A stretch of 64,000 nucleotides of DNA from Muricauda sp. SCSIO 65647 (GCF_021534965.1 NZ_CP091037.1:3169501-3233500), one strand, 5' to 3'. Shown: positions 36,301-45,276, counted from the stretch's first letter. The notes: generated from the sequence alone by a model not told the origin. Translations and numbers: made by a program.

Positions 36301-37146
36301 ATGGTCAATTTCAACGGTAGGCTACTTTCAGAAAACGACACTTTTTTTAACCACGGAAACAGGGCCTTCAAGTATGGAGACGCACTTTTCGAAACCTTGA
36401 AAGTGGTAAATGGCAAGATTTTCTTTTTTGAAGACCATTATTTTCGATTGATGGCCTCTATGCGCATTCTTCGAATGGAAATTCCCATGGAACTTACCAT
36501 GGAGTTTTTAGGGGAGGAAATCAAAAAGACCCTCGAGGCCAATGGGCTCTTAGATGCCGCAGCCCGAATACGATTGACCGTTTTTAGAAGACAAGGTGGT
36601 TTTTATGTTCCTGAAACCAATGATGTCTCTTGGGTAATGGACGTTTCGCCAGTGGCCAATCTCTTTTATCAACTCGATGAGGCAACGTATCGCATTGAGT
36701 TGTTCAAAGATTACTTTGTCAATGCCGATATGCTCTCGAACCTAAAGACGACCAATAAGATAATTCATGTGGTTGCCGGCATATTCACTCAAGAAAACGA
36801 ATACCAAAACTGTTTGCTGCTGAATCAAAAGAAACAGGTTGTAGAGGCCATCAATGGCAATGTTTTTTTGGTTTTTGGCGATGAGGTCATTACACCGCCC
36901 CTTGAAGATGGGTGCCTGAACGGAATCATAAGAAGGAAGCTCATTGAAAATTTAGGGCACTCACAAGAATTTAAAATTACGGAAAGATCTATCTCGCCGT
37001 TTGAACTGCAAAAGGCTGATGAGGTCTTCATCACCAATGTCATCTCCGGAATCATTCCTGTGACCCACTATAGAAAAAAGAGCTATGGGATTGATTTTAC
37101 AAAGAAAATGATAGGACGTTTAAACGCCTTGGCAAGACTTACCTAG
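36301..37146 (+). CDS. Class IV (fold type IV) PLP-dependent aminotransferase
   Basis: A 281-residue class IV enzyme, the fold of branched-chain aminotransferase, D-amino-acid transaminase and aminodeoxychorismate lyase. GNRAFKYGDALFETLK is the conserved start, the PLP-lysine lies in LKTTNKIIHV near residue 146, and AINGNVFLVFGDEVITPPLEDGCLNGI is the typical C-terminal block. It may be PabC (aminodeoxychorismate lyase) but specificity cannot be assigned by eye. The open frame begins at 36265 within the terminator, so the ATG at 36301 is used. Confidence 0.88.
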   Translation: MVNFNGRLLSENDTFFNHGNRAFKYGDALFETLKVVNGKIFFFEDHYFRLMASMRILRMEIPMELTMEFLGEEIKKTLEANGLLDAAARIRLTVFRRQGGFYVPETNDVSWVMDVSPVANLFYQLDEATYRIELFKDYFVNADMLSNLKTTNKIIHVVAGIFTQENEYQNCLLLNQKKQVVEAINGNVFLVFGDEVITPPLEDGCLNGIIRRKLIENLGHSQEFKITERSISPFELQKADEVFITNVISGIIPVTHYRKKSYGIDFTKKMIGRLNALARLT

Positions 37147-37703
37147 TTCAAGATGGGATTTTCTGGGGCATTTGACCATATCAGATAATCACCACCAAGT
37201 TCAAGCATCTTTTCCTTCCAGAAAGCAGAGGTCGGTTTTTGAATGATGTCACTTTCGTATTTGTTGTTGACCACCACCCAAGACTTTGATGAAAGCTCAT
37301 GGTCTAATTGCAAAGAGGCCCATCCAGAATATCCCAAAAAGAAACGAATCTCGTTTTCAGTGATCATTTTGTTGTTGATGAGCTCGATGATTCGCTCAAA
37401 ATCACCTCCCCAATAAATTCCATCGGAAATCTCAATGCTCTCATCGACCAAATGGGGTACTTTGTGAATGAAATAAAGGTTGTCTTGTTCTACCGGGCCC
37501 CCATTGAAGACCTTAAAAGGTACCGTTATTTCCGATACCAACTCGGTTATATCGTACTCTAAAGGTTTGTTCAAGATAAACCCGACCGACCCTTCTTCGT
37601 TGTGTTCGGCCAAGAGTACAACAGATCTGTTGAATGATACGTCACCCGTAAGTGAGGGCTCTGCTATCAACAATTTTCCCTTTTTTGGTTCTGAATCAAC
37701 CAT
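37143..37703 (-). CDS. YqgE/AlgH family protein
   Basis: A 186-residue protein of the YqgE/AlgH family: KKGKLLIAEPSLTGDVSFNRSVVLLAEHNEEGSVGFILNKPL is the defining N-terminal signature and FFLGYSGWASLQLDHEL the second. Structures exist but no firm function is known; AlgH affects alginate expression in Pseudomonas. It converges on the aminotransferase gene with a four-base overlap, and lies downstream of HU on the minus strand. Confidence 0.92.
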   Translation of the reverse strand: MVDSEPKKGKLLIAEPSLTGDVSFNRSVVLLAEHNEEGSVGFILNKPLEYDITELVSEITVPFKVFNGGPVEQDNLYFIHKVPHLVDESIEISDGIYWGGDFERIIELINNKMITENEIRFFLGYSGWASLQLDHELSSKSWVVVNNKYESDIIQKPTSAFWKEKMLELGGDYLIWSNAPENPILN

Positions 37704-37768
37704 ATTTCAAGTGTTGAGGCATTTAAATGTAAGATATTATACTATAAATGCAAAACAGTCCAAAACAA

Positions 37769-37795
37769 AAAAGCACTTCTCTTAGAAGTGCTTTT
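37769..37795. terminator. Terminator downstream of the HU gene
   Basis: AAAAGCACTTCT (37769-37780) and AGAAGTGCTTTT (37784-37795) form a perfect 12-bp stem with a CTT loop; on the minus strand it runs into TTTTTTG. It separates HU from yqgE. Confidence 0.8.
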
Positions 37796-37818
37796 CAATG
37801 TATTTCGTTTACGGTGGA

Positions 37819-38091
37819 TTAATTTACCGAGTTGCTCAATTCAGCACCTGCTTTAAATTTCACAACGTTCTTGGCAGCAATTCTGATCGTTTGCCCAGTT
37901 TGGGGGTTTCTACCTTCTCTGGCGTTTCTTCTAGAAACAGACCAAGACCCAAAACCTACCAAAGAAACTCTATTTCCTTTTTTAAGTGACCCTTCTACGT
38001 TTCCTAAGAAAGACTCCAATGCTTTCTTGGCAGCTGCCTTAGTGATGCCAGCGTCTGCAGCCATTGCATCGATTAACTCTGTTTTGTTCAT
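37819..38091 (-). CDS. HU-family DNA-binding protein
   Basis: A 90-residue histone-like protein: MNKTELIDAMAADAGITKAAAKKALESF helical start, VSLVGFGSWSVSRRNAREGRNPQTGQTI beta arms with the intercalating proline (NPQTG), and IAAKNVVKFKAGAEL at the end. Length and sequence are standard for HU-beta. It has its own promoter and a strong terminator, consistent with high independent expression. Confidence 0.96.
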   Translation of the reverse strand: MNKTELIDAMAADAGITKAAAKKALESFLGNVEGSLKKGNRVSLVGFGSWSVSRRNAREGRNPQTGQTIRIAAKNVVKFKAGAELSNSVN

Positions 38092-38134
38092 AATGGAATC
38101 AAATTAATTGTTGTTAAAATATTTTAATGCTGAA

Positions 38135-38165
38135 CAAATTTATAGGGATTTGGTGTCGAAGCAAG
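38135..38165 (-). promoter_or_regulatory. Promoter of the HU gene
   Basis: On the minus strand: CTTG (38165-38162; one mismatch to TTTG), 19 bases, TAAATTTG (38142-38135; perfect). It gives a leader of about 37 bases. Upstream of it, TGTTAATAAC and TGTTGATAAC (38191-38200, 38211-38220) repeat exactly 20 bases apart. Confidence 0.5.
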
Positions 38166-38267
38166 TAAAACCAAGGGAAATTGGCTTTTTTGTTAATAAC
38201 TTGAAACGTTTGTTGATAACAACCGTGATATTTTAACATTTTTCGTAAGGCTAGAACTGGTGGGGCT

Positions 38268-39233
38268 TTAGCGAACATAGGCGTTTTTTGATACCTCATT
38301 GCCGTTCAAAAAATCGGATATATCCATTTTTCGTTTTCCAGGCGCTTGTATCTGTAACAGTCTTATAAAACCATTATCGACGGCTACCTTCATCGTTTTT
38401 TGGTCAACTATTATTTTGCCTGTAGGCAGGTCGTGATGTACCCTTTCTCTCACGCATCCATATATCTTTATGACCATCATCTCTTTGTCATTGTGTAAAG
38501 TGGTCCAAGCAGTGGGGTAGGGAGAAAGGCCGCGGATATGGTTGTAAATGACATCGATAGGGTTTGACCAATCAATTTCACAGGTTTCCCTAAATATTTT
38601 GGGGGCTTGTTTCAATTCAGGGGCCTCTCTCTGTTTGGTTGTCACGAGTGTTCCTTTTTTTATTTGGTTGACGGTCTTGAGTACCAAATCTGCACCTACT
38701 ACAGCCAATTTATCATGCAGTTCGCCAGCTGTCTCCTTTTCAGTGATTTCAATTCGGTCTTGGAGAATAATCTCGCCCGTATCTATTTTCTCGTCAATAA
38801 AGAAAGTGGTGACCCCAGTTTCGGTTTCACCATTGATAATGGCCCAGTTGATAGGTGCGGCCCCCCTATATTCGGGCAATAGCGAGGCGTGCAAATTGAA
38901 AGTGCCATATTTGGGAACCTCCCATACTGCCTTGGGAAGCATTCTGAAGGCCACGATTATTTGAAGGTTGCCATTCAAGTTTTTCAACGCTTTCAAAAAA
39001 TGCTCGTCTTTTAGATTTTTAGGTTGCAAAACGGGCAACTTTTTTTCTTGGGCATATTTTTTTACAGCTGATTCATGCAGTTTTTGACCACGGCCCGAGG
39101 GTTTATCGGGTGAGGTGATCACACCGACCACGTTGTGTTCGGTCCTCAAAAGATGATCAAGACTGATTACGGCAAATTCTGGGGTTCCCATGAAAACAAT
39201 GCGTAGCTCTCTTTGCTTATCGGTTTGGGCCAT
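38268..39233 (-). CDS. fmt: Methionyl-tRNA formyltransferase
   Basis: A 321-residue enzyme that formylates initiator Met-tRNA using 10-formyl-tetrahydrofolate. The LRIVFMGTPEFAV start, the formyl-binding NLHASLLPEYRGAAPINWAI motif with catalytic Asn and His, the TGVTTFFIDEKIDTG block and the C-terminal tRNA-binding domain are complete. I use the ATG at 39233; an ATG at 39248 is also possible. It overlaps the end of recQ by 17 bases and is probably translated from the same message. Confidence 0.95.
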   Translation of the reverse strand: MAQTDKQRELRIVFMGTPEFAVISLDHLLRTEHNVVGVITSPDKPSGRGQKLHESAVKKYAQEKKLPVLQPKNLKDEHFLKALKNLNGNLQIIVAFRMLPKAVWEVPKYGTFNLHASLLPEYRGAAPINWAIINGETETGVTTFFIDEKIDTGEIILQDRIEITEKETAGELHDKLAVVGADLVLKTVNQIKKGTLVTTKQREAPELKQAPKIFRETCEIDWSNPIDVIYNHIRGLSPYPTAWTTLHNDKEMMVIKIYGCVRERVHHDLPTGKIIVDQKTMKVAVDNGFIRLLQIQAPGKRKMDISDFLNGNEVSKNAYVR

Positions 39234-41118
39234 ATTGGTTTTTTTCATTCACGGTTATTTTTTCTTCATCCAAAAGCTCTTGAATTACCCCTATTATAAG
39301 ACTTTCATCATAAGGTAAGCTATTTATCAATTCTTTTGAGGTCATGTGGTGTTGCTCGAGAAGTTTAAAGACATCGGTTTTTATCTTTTTGAGTTCAGAA
39401 AGCGGCCGTTTTCGTTTATTGAGGCACACATCACATCGACCACAAGGCGACTCTATTTTTTCCCCGAAATACTGCAATAAAAATCGACTTCTACATATAG
39501 AGGTGTTGTCGATGTAGGCCAGCATGTCTTCAAACTTTCCCTTTTTGACGTTATTGAAATGCGTGACCTTATGACCAAAGGTATTGATGGTCTTATCATC
39601 TTCACGAGGAAGTAGAAAAGTCAATTCAATGTCACTCTTTGAGGATTTGTATTCGAGAATGCCATCTTTCTGCAAACGTTCAAACAGGATGTGTATTTCT
39701 TTCTCTGGTCTAGCTGTTTTTTTTGCTATCGACAAAGTGTTTATTGGTGTCTCATAGTCAAAAATACCCCCGTAGGTACGGAGTACCGTTTTAATCAAAC
39801 CCTCAAAGGCCCTATTGTTTTCAATATATTTAAAGAGTTCTTGCTTTTTGGCCACAAATTGAACCGTGGTCTTTTGACCAAAGGCATTTGATAATGAAAT
39901 GACCGAGTGCTGATCTAAAATTTTCATGGCATTGTATGTCAGCAACGGATTCAACCGATACTGATGGCAGAAGTCATTGAAAAAGAACGAAAAAGTCTGA
40001 CCTGCGCCTTCACTATAGGGGATTTGAAAATAGGCGTTCAGTTTTTTGTAGCACAATCGTATATATTCCACATCGGGTTGGGTGGCAACGAACTGTTTTT
40101 TCGCCTGTAACCTATCTTGTTCATTGGTCAAAAGAATTGCTTTTGCAAATAACCCATCCCGGCCTGCCCTGCCCACTTCTTGAAAATAGCTTTCAAGGCT
40201 ATCGGGAATGTGGTAGTGAACCACTTTTCGTACATCGGCCTTGTCAACCCCCATGCCGAAGGCACTGGTAGCCGTCATTATGTCTATGTCATTATTGAGC
40301 CACGCCTTAAGTTTTTGTTCTTTTTCATAGCTGGCCAGTCCGCCATGAAAAAAATCAGCATTGACTCCCTTGTTTTTTAATTGAGAGGCAATTTCTACCG
40401 TTGCCCTTCTGGTGCCGGCATAAACTATGCTGCAGCCACTTTCTTTGCTTATCAGTTGTTGAAGTTGGTATAATTTGTCCTCTGTGTTTTTGACATGAAA
40501 AACAATGTTCTTTCTCAACAAAGAATCTTTGAATACCAATGGGTCTTCAAGTTCAAGTTCTGTTATGATATCTTTTGAGACTTCTTTGGTGGTGGTCGCC
40601 GTAAGGGCGATCATCGGGGCCTCTGGGGCCAATTTTTTTAAAATGTTGCACTTTAGGTAGGCTGGCCTGAAGTCATGGCCCCATTGAGAGACGCAATGTG
40701 CTTCATCGATGGCCACCATATTGATTTGTATTTGCTGTATGCGTTCTTGTACCAAAGACTGTTGCAGTCTTTCGGGCGAGAGGTACAGAAATTTATAGCC
40801 GCCAAACTGACAATTGTCAAGAAGGTCTATAAGTTCATCGGCACCAATGCGGCCGGTCAAGGCCATGGCCTTGATGCCCATTTTTTTCAATCGCTGTACT
40901 TGATCTTGAATAAGTGAGACTAAGGGAGAGATCACAATACAAAGGCCGTCTTTGGCCAATGCCGGAATTTGATAGCACAATGATTTGCCCCCACCAGTGG
41001 GCATCAGTGCCAGTACATCATGGTTTTTGAGCAAGGCATTGATGATTTTTTCTTGTGAGCCCTTGAAGCTTTTGAAGCCCCAATGGTGTTGCAATATGTC
41101 GGTGGGATTTCGCTGCAC
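39217..41118 (-). CDS. recQ: ATP-dependent DNA helicase RecQ
   Basis: A 633-residue RecQ helicase: Walker A LMPTGGGKSLCYQIP, DEAH box AIDEAHCVSQWGHDFRP (with the RecQ aromatic loop), helicase motif VI QEVGRAGRDG, and the RecQ zinc-binding region CRSRFLLQYFGE...CGRCDVC. The C-terminal winged-helix is short and there is no evident HRDC domain; several Bacteroidota RecQ proteins look the same. It starts at GTG (41118), sharing a base with the TAG of the AAA ATPase gene. Confidence 0.95.
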   Translation of the reverse strand: MQRNPTDILQHHWGFKSFKGSQEKIINALLKNHDVLALMPTGGGKSLCYQIPALAKDGLCIVISPLVSLIQDQVQRLKKMGIKAMALTGRIGADELIDLLDNCQFGGYKFLYLSPERLQQSLVQERIQQIQINMVAIDEAHCVSQWGHDFRPAYLKCNILKKLAPEAPMIALTATTTKEVSKDIITELELEDPLVFKDSLLRKNIVFHVKNTEDKLYQLQQLISKESGCSIVYAGTRRATVEIASQLKNKGVNADFFHGGLASYEKEQKLKAWLNNDIDIMTATSAFGMGVDKADVRKVVHYHIPDSLESYFQEVGRAGRDGLFAKAILLTNEQDRLQAKKQFVATQPDVEYIRLCYKKLNAYFQIPYSEGAGQTFSFFFNDFCHQYRLNPLLTYNAMKILDQHSVISLSNAFGQKTTVQFVAKKQELFKYIENNRAFEGLIKTVLRTYGGIFDYETPINTLSIAKKTARPEKEIHILFERLQKDGILEYKSSKSDIELTFLLPREDDKTINTFGHKVTHFNNVKKGKFEDMLAYIDNTSICRSRFLLQYFGEKIESPCGRCDVCLNKRKRPLSELKKIKTDVFKLLEQHHMTSKELINSLPYDESLIIGVIQELLDEEKITVNEKNQYGPNR

Positions 41119-41681
41119 TAGTTTATTTTCAGGGCTTTAGTGACAAAGTATAACCGATTGGCGACCGAGGTTTTTGGCACAATGATAGGGTCATAACCAA
41201 ATCGTCTATAGGTGTCGAAAAGATGTTTGTGAATGTCTTCAGCTTCCTTATAGCTCTCTAACCTTTCGTTATCAGAGGTATAAATTTCTTTCCATGGGGG
41301 CAGTATTAAGATGGCATCATACTTTTTCTTTTCGCAGGCTTTTTCGAATTCTACGGGGTATTCTTGATTGAAAAAATCCATATAGGCCAATACATCCGGA
41401 ATACCCCTATCAAAGAAACAAACTTTGGTGGGTAACCGGGTTGATGCCTCGAAATGTTCTATCCTTCCATGCAACAGATCCTTATTGAATTTAAGTGGAT
41501 CTTTCACAAAAACCAATGGGTTTGATACCTGTTCTTTTGAATCTTTGTCATTTCGGGCAGCGGCGGTCATCGAGCGTATGACCTCGTGGAAACAATGAAA
41601 GCCTTTTTTTTCCAATCCCTTGATAACGGAGGTCTTGCCCGTACCCGGAGCCCCAGTGACTACAATTTTCCTTTTCCCCAC
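41118..41681 (-). CDS. AAA-type ATPase / putative nucleotide kinase
   Basis: A P-loop protein of about 187 residues: VVTGAPGTGKTSVIKGLEKKG is the Walker A block, FFDRGIPDVLAYMDFF the lid-side DRG motif, and LPPWKEIYTSDNERLESYKEAEDIHKHL a conserved C-terminal stretch. It belongs to the AAA_28/NadR-kinase-like group whose substrate is unknown. The start is uncertain: GTG at 41681 fits the family best, with an in-frame TTG at 41723. It is divergent from DUF493 and followed directly by recQ. Confidence 0.8.
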   Translation of the reverse strand: MGKRKIVVTGAPGTGKTSVIKGLEKKGFHCFHEVIRSMTAAARNDKDSKEQVSNPLVFVKDPLKFNKDLLHGRIEHFEASTRLPTKVCFFDRGIPDVLAYMDFFNQEYPVEFEKACEKKKYDAILILPPWKEIYTSDNERLESYKEAEDIHKHLFDTYRRFGYDPIIVPKTSVANRLYFVTKALKIN

Positions 41682-41742
41682 ATCGTTTGTTTGCCACAAA
41701 GTAATGAAATCGGGATAAGCCAAAAAAATGCCCTATATAGAA

Positions 41743-41760
41743 TATATTTGCACAAAATTA
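41743..41760. promoter_or_regulatory. Face-to-face promoters for DUF493 and the AAA/recQ/fmt operon
   Basis: TATATTTG on the plus strand (41743-41750) and TAATTTTG on the minus strand (41760-41753) both match TAnnTTTG and lie two bases apart. Neither has a convincing -33 element. Confidence 0.35.
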
Positions 41761-41764
41761 ATTT

Positions 41765-42052
41765 ATGGAAAAGGACAAATCAGAAGAGTTCTATGAAAGA
41801 CTGAAAGTGCAGTTGCAAGAAAATACGGATTGGCCCTCAGATTATCTCTATAAGTTCATCGTGCCCACCGACGAAGCCAAGATCGATAGCATCAACAAAA
41901 TCTTTGATAATACAGGAGCCGTAATCGAGTCTAAAAAGTCAAAAAAGGGCAATTATACCAGCATATCGGTAATGGTACACCTGAGCGGACCCGACGCGGT
42001 TATCGAAAAATATCTAAAAGTTTCTTCGATCGAAGGGGTTATTTCGCTTTGA
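41765..42052 (+). CDS. DUF493 family protein (YbeD-like)
   Basis: A 95-residue protein with the DUF493/YbeD ferredoxin-like fold pattern: WPSDYLYKFIVP at the first strand, SKKGNYTSISVMVHLSGPDAVIEKYLKVSSIEGVISL at the end. YbeD relatives are small regulators without known enzymatic activity, resembling ACT-like allosteric domains. The start is the ATG at 41765, about 14 bases after a -7-like element. Confidence 0.88.
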   Translation: MEKDKSEEFYERLKVQLQENTDWPSDYLYKFIVPTDEAKIDSINKIFDNTGAVIESKKSKKGNYTSISVMVHLSGPDAVIEKYLKVSSIEGVISL

Positions 42053-42126
42053 CATCCCATGACTGTCATAATTTTATTATTTTGCAGCCGTTAAGCTTCT
42101 AGCAGAAAATTTAAAATCTCTCCAGT

Positions 42127-42771
42127 TTGAATTTAGTAGAAAACCTAGAGTACAATACCGAAAGACCGAAACTTATTATACCCGAGTACGGGCGCCATTT
42201 TCAGAAAATGGTCGATCATTGTGTCTCTATCGAAGATAAGGAAGAGCGCAACAGGGTGGCCAAGGCCATTATTAGTGTGATGGGCAATTTGCAGCCCCAT
42301 TTAAGGGATGTGCCCGATTTTCAACATAAACTATGGGACCAATTGTTCATCATGGCCGATTTTAGGTTGGATGTCGATTCTCCCTTTCCCATACCATCAA
42401 AAGAGGTATTGCAGCAGCGACCTGACCCGCTTGAATACCCACAGAACCATCCGAAGTATCGTTTTTATGGCAATAACATAAAAAGAATGATCGATGTGGC
42501 CGTGGGCTGGGAAAAAGGCGATATGCGTGATGGCCTTGAGTATGCCATTGCAAACCACATGAAAAAGTGTTACCTGAATTGGAACAAAGATAGTGTTGAA
42601 GATTCAGTCATCTTTGAGCATCTTAAAGAGTTGAGCAATGGCGAGATCGATCTGGCACCAGATGGTGAAAACTTAACGGAAAGCAATCAGTTTCTCAAGA
42701 ACCGCTCACAGAAATCAAATAGGGGCAATACCAAAAAAGGACAACGCAACAGCCGTAAAAAAAGGCATTAA
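42127..42771 (+). CDS. DUF4290 domain protein
   Basis: A 214-residue Bacteroidota-specific DUF4290 protein. LEYNTERPKLIIPEYGRHFQKMVDHC and DVPDFQHKLWDQLFIMADF are the signature blocks. The C-terminal 35 residues are low-complexity and strongly basic (KNRSQKSNRGNTKKGQRNSRKKRH), suggesting nucleic-acid contact. The start is a TTG at 42127; no ATG suits. It is followed after 12 bases by murA, an adjacency often seen in flavobacteria. Function unknown. Confidence 0.85.
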   Translation: MNLVENLEYNTERPKLIIPEYGRHFQKMVDHCVSIEDKEERNRVAKAIISVMGNLQPHLRDVPDFQHKLWDQLFIMADFRLDVDSPFPIPSKEVLQQRPDPLEYPQNHPKYRFYGNNIKRMIDVAVGWEKGDMRDGLEYAIANHMKKCYLNWNKDSVEDSVIFEHLKELSNGEIDLAPDGENLTESNQFLKNRSQKSNRGNTKKGQRNSRKKRH

Positions 42772-42783
42772 CCGCTTCACTTC

Positions 42784-44091
42784 ATGGGAACTTTTAAAAT
42801 TGAGGGTGGCCACCAGCTTCATGGAGAGATAATTCCACAAGGAGCCAAAAACGAGGCCCTTCAAATACTTTGCGCCGTTCTATTGACCCCAGAAGAAGTT
42901 GTGGTGAACAATATACCCGATATCATCGATGTCAACAAGTTGATCGATCTTCTCAAGAACCTGGGTGTTAAGGTCCAGCACAAGGGCAAGGGTACTTACA
43001 GCTTTAAAGCCGATGAGGTCGACCTTGATTATCTACAGACAGAAAAGTTCAAACAAGACGGCCGTGGCCTGCGTGGATCTATTATGCTGGTAGGCCCATT
43101 GTTGGCCAGATTTGGAAAAGGATACATACCAAAACCCGGTGGTGATAAAATAGGGAGAAGGCGATTGGATACCCATTTTGAGGGTTTTATCAAGCTCGGC
43201 GCACAATTTCGCTATAACCGGGAAGAATATTTCTATGGCGTAGAGGCCGAGAAATTGAAAGGCACCTATATGCTGTTAGATGAGGCCTCGGTAACGGGCA
43301 CTGCAAATATTGTCATGGCAGCGGTGCTTGCCGAGGGTACCACCACCATCTACAATGCTGCATGTGAACCCTATCTACAACAGCTCTGTAAAATGCTGGT
43401 ACGCATGGGCGCCAAGATTTCAGGTATTGGATCCAATCTCTTGACCATTGAAGGGGTAGGGCAACTTGCCGGAACCGAGCACACCATGCTCCCCGATATG
43501 ATAGAAATTGGCAGTTGGATTGGTCTTGCTGCAATGACCCGAAGTGAGTTGACCATCAAAAATGTCAGTTGGGATGATTTGGGCCTGATACCCGATGCCT
43601 TTCGAAAATTGGGAATTCAGGTTGAGAAAAAAGGGGATGATATTTTTATACCCAAGCATAACGATGGTTATGCAATCCATAATTACATCGATGGATCAAT
43701 ATTGACCATTGCTGACGCACCATGGCCAGGCCTAACGCCTGACTTGTTGAGCATCATGTTGGTAGTGGCGACCCAAGCGAGGGGCGAGGTGATCATTCAC
43801 CAAAAAATGTTTGAAAGCCGTCTTTTCTTTGTGGATAAGTTGTTGGATATGGGGGCCAAGATCATTCTTTGCGATCCGCACCGCGCTACGGTTATCGGAC
43901 ACGATTTCAGGTCTACCCTAAAGGCCACCACCATGGTTTCGCCCGACATTCGTGCCGGCGTATCACTTTTGATCGCTGCGCTTTCTGCAAAGGGCACATC
44001 GATTATCCACAATATCGAACAGATTGATCGGGGTTATGAAAACATCGAAGAGCGACTTCAAAAAATCGGGGCCAAAATCGAAAGGGTTTAA
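42784..44091 (+). CDS. murA: UDP-N-acetylglucosamine 1-carboxyvinyltransferase
   Basis: A 435-residue MurA, the first committed step of peptidoglycan synthesis (enolpyruvyl transfer from PEP to UDP-GlcNAc). GAKNEALQ holds the active-site Lys22 and Asn23; RGSIMLVGPLLARFGKGYIPKPGG precedes the catalytic-loop residue, which is Asp121 here, not the Cys (E. coli Cys115) that fosfomycin alkylates. Such Asp forms are known to be active and fosfomycin-resistant. It converges on the pirin gene with a four-base overlap. Confidence 0.96.
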   Translation: MGTFKIEGGHQLHGEIIPQGAKNEALQILCAVLLTPEEVVVNNIPDIIDVNKLIDLLKNLGVKVQHKGKGTYSFKADEVDLDYLQTEKFKQDGRGLRGSIMLVGPLLARFGKGYIPKPGGDKIGRRRLDTHFEGFIKLGAQFRYNREEYFYGVEAEKLKGTYMLLDEASVTGTANIVMAAVLAEGTTTIYNAACEPYLQQLCKMLVRMGAKISGIGSNLLTIEGVGQLAGTEHTMLPDMIEIGSWIGLAAMTRSELTIKNVSWDDLGLIPDAFRKLGIQVEKKGDDIFIPKHNDGYAIHNYIDGSILTIADAPWPGLTPDLLSIMLVVATQARGEVIIHQKMFESRLFFVDKLLDMGAKIILCDPHRATVIGHDFRSTLKATTMVSPDIRAGVSLLIAALSAKGTSIIHNIEQIDRGYENIEERLQKIGAKIERV

Positions 44092-45092
44092 GATTTTTCA
44101 ATAGTATGTCCATCAGGATATTTCGCAAATCGCCCTTTGTCCCTCTCGTGGACATTATCGGGGTAGGGCCAAGGCCAACCGCCGAATTGGGTCACCCGAT
44201 ACTCATCCATGGCCTGCTGTATCTCTTCTTCTGTATTCATGACAAAAGGCCCGTATTTGGCAATAGGTTCCTCTATCGGTTTGCCCTGTAGCAAAAGAAA
44301 ATGTGCTTTTTCACTTCCGATTCGTATTTGGGTTTCTTGGGTGGCGTCTAAAGCGATTCCGAAATTCGGATTGATTTTTTTGTCTCCGATGAAAATTTCC
44401 GACCCTTCATAAAAATAAAGTGTTCTTGTGACTTCGGTATCGGCCTTTGGCAATGTATAGGTTACATTGGTATTGACATGAATATTCCAAACAGCGACTT
44501 CGTTTTCGGGTTTTACGGCCCATGAATTCGGAGCAGGGTCGTTTGCCTTTGTTCCCCTATAGTTTCCAGCAATGACTTTTATGGTGGCATTTTCCTCTTT
44601 TATGATAGGAATATCTTCATGCCAAAGCATTTTGAAGTGTGGCGCTGTAAATTTGTCCCTCTTGGGAAGGTTCAACCAGATTTGAAATAGTTCTAGCGGA
44701 TTCTCCTTATCGGTGTTCAACAGAGGAAACATTTCAGAATGCTGCACACCACGTCCTGCGGTCATCCACTGTACATCACCTTCACCAAATCGACCAGCTG
44801 CCCCAAGTGAATCAGAATGGTCACAAAAACCCTTGTTCACGATCGTAATGGTTTCAAAACCACGATGTGGGTGATAGGGAAATCCAGGTACCGTATGTCC
44901 GTGGTACATACGCCAGCCATCCTTTATGGTAAAGTCATTGCCCAAATTTCTACCCTCAAGTAGTTCGGGATCGGGCCCCATGTTCTCATTGCCCTTTGGA
45001 TAATGGTCGAGATGATACACACAGAATAAAAATGGATCTTGGGTCTGCCACGGAAAACCTAGGGGAAATGTCTGTAAAATAGATTTTTTCAT
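44088..45092 (-). CDS. Pirin family protein
   Basis: A 334-residue bicupin: the N-terminal cupin has HPHRGFETITIVNKGFCDHSDS and GDVQWMTAGRGVQHSEM with the iron-binding His residues and Glu typical of pirins. The C-terminal cupin follows (NEVAVWNIHVNTNVTYTLP). Some pirins act as quercetinases and others as redox-sensing co-regulators; the activity here is unknown. Its ATG overlaps the stop of the 55-residue upstream gene in an ATGA. Confidence 0.92.
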   Translation of the reverse strand: MKKSILQTFPLGFPWQTQDPFLFCVYHLDHYPKGNENMGPDPELLEGRNLGNDFTIKDGWRMYHGHTVPGFPYHPHRGFETITIVNKGFCDHSDSLGAAGRFGEGDVQWMTAGRGVQHSEMFPLLNTDKENPLELFQIWLNLPKRDKFTAPHFKMLWHEDIPIIKEENATIKVIAGNYRGTKANDPAPNSWAVKPENEVAVWNIHVNTNVTYTLPKADTEVTRTLYFYEGSEIFIGDKKINPNFGIALDATQETQIRIGSEKAHFLLLQGKPIEEPIAKYGPFVMNTEEEIQQAMDEYRVTQFGGWPWPYPDNVHERDKGRFAKYPDGHTIEKS

Positions 45093-45256
45093 TGCAATAG
45101 GGACTCTATCTTTTTTTGAATTTCATCAGCTTCGGCATAAATACGATCGCTGTCGGATCTGTTGATTTTTGATAGCTCAAAAGCTTCTTTCATCAACTTT
45201 TTGTACTTCTCCTGTAATTTTTCAACTTCTGATTTCTTCTTGAACAATTTGAACAT
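45089..45256 (-). CDS. Lacal_2735 family small protein (DUF6435)
   Basis: A 55-residue protein, MFKLFKKKSEVEKLQEKYKK at the start and predicted to form one long amphipathic helix, matching the small flavobacterial Lacal_2735 family. It is easily missed by length cut-offs. Its TGA overlaps the pirin ATG, and it starts 20 bases after the amidohydrolase stop, so the three genes form one minus-strand unit. Function unknown; a peripheral membrane or coiled-coil role is possible from the basic N-terminus. Confidence 0.8.
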   Translation of the reverse strand: MFKLFKKKSEVEKLQEKYKKLMKEAFELSKINRSDSDRIYAEADEIQKKIESLLQ

Positions 45257-45276
45257 AGCAACTTTTTTTGTTTGGA

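Noticed and set aside
38150-38260. Origin-like AT-rich region with GTTRATAAC repeats
   Set aside because: Only two repeats and no surrounding replication genes; more likely regulatory for HU.
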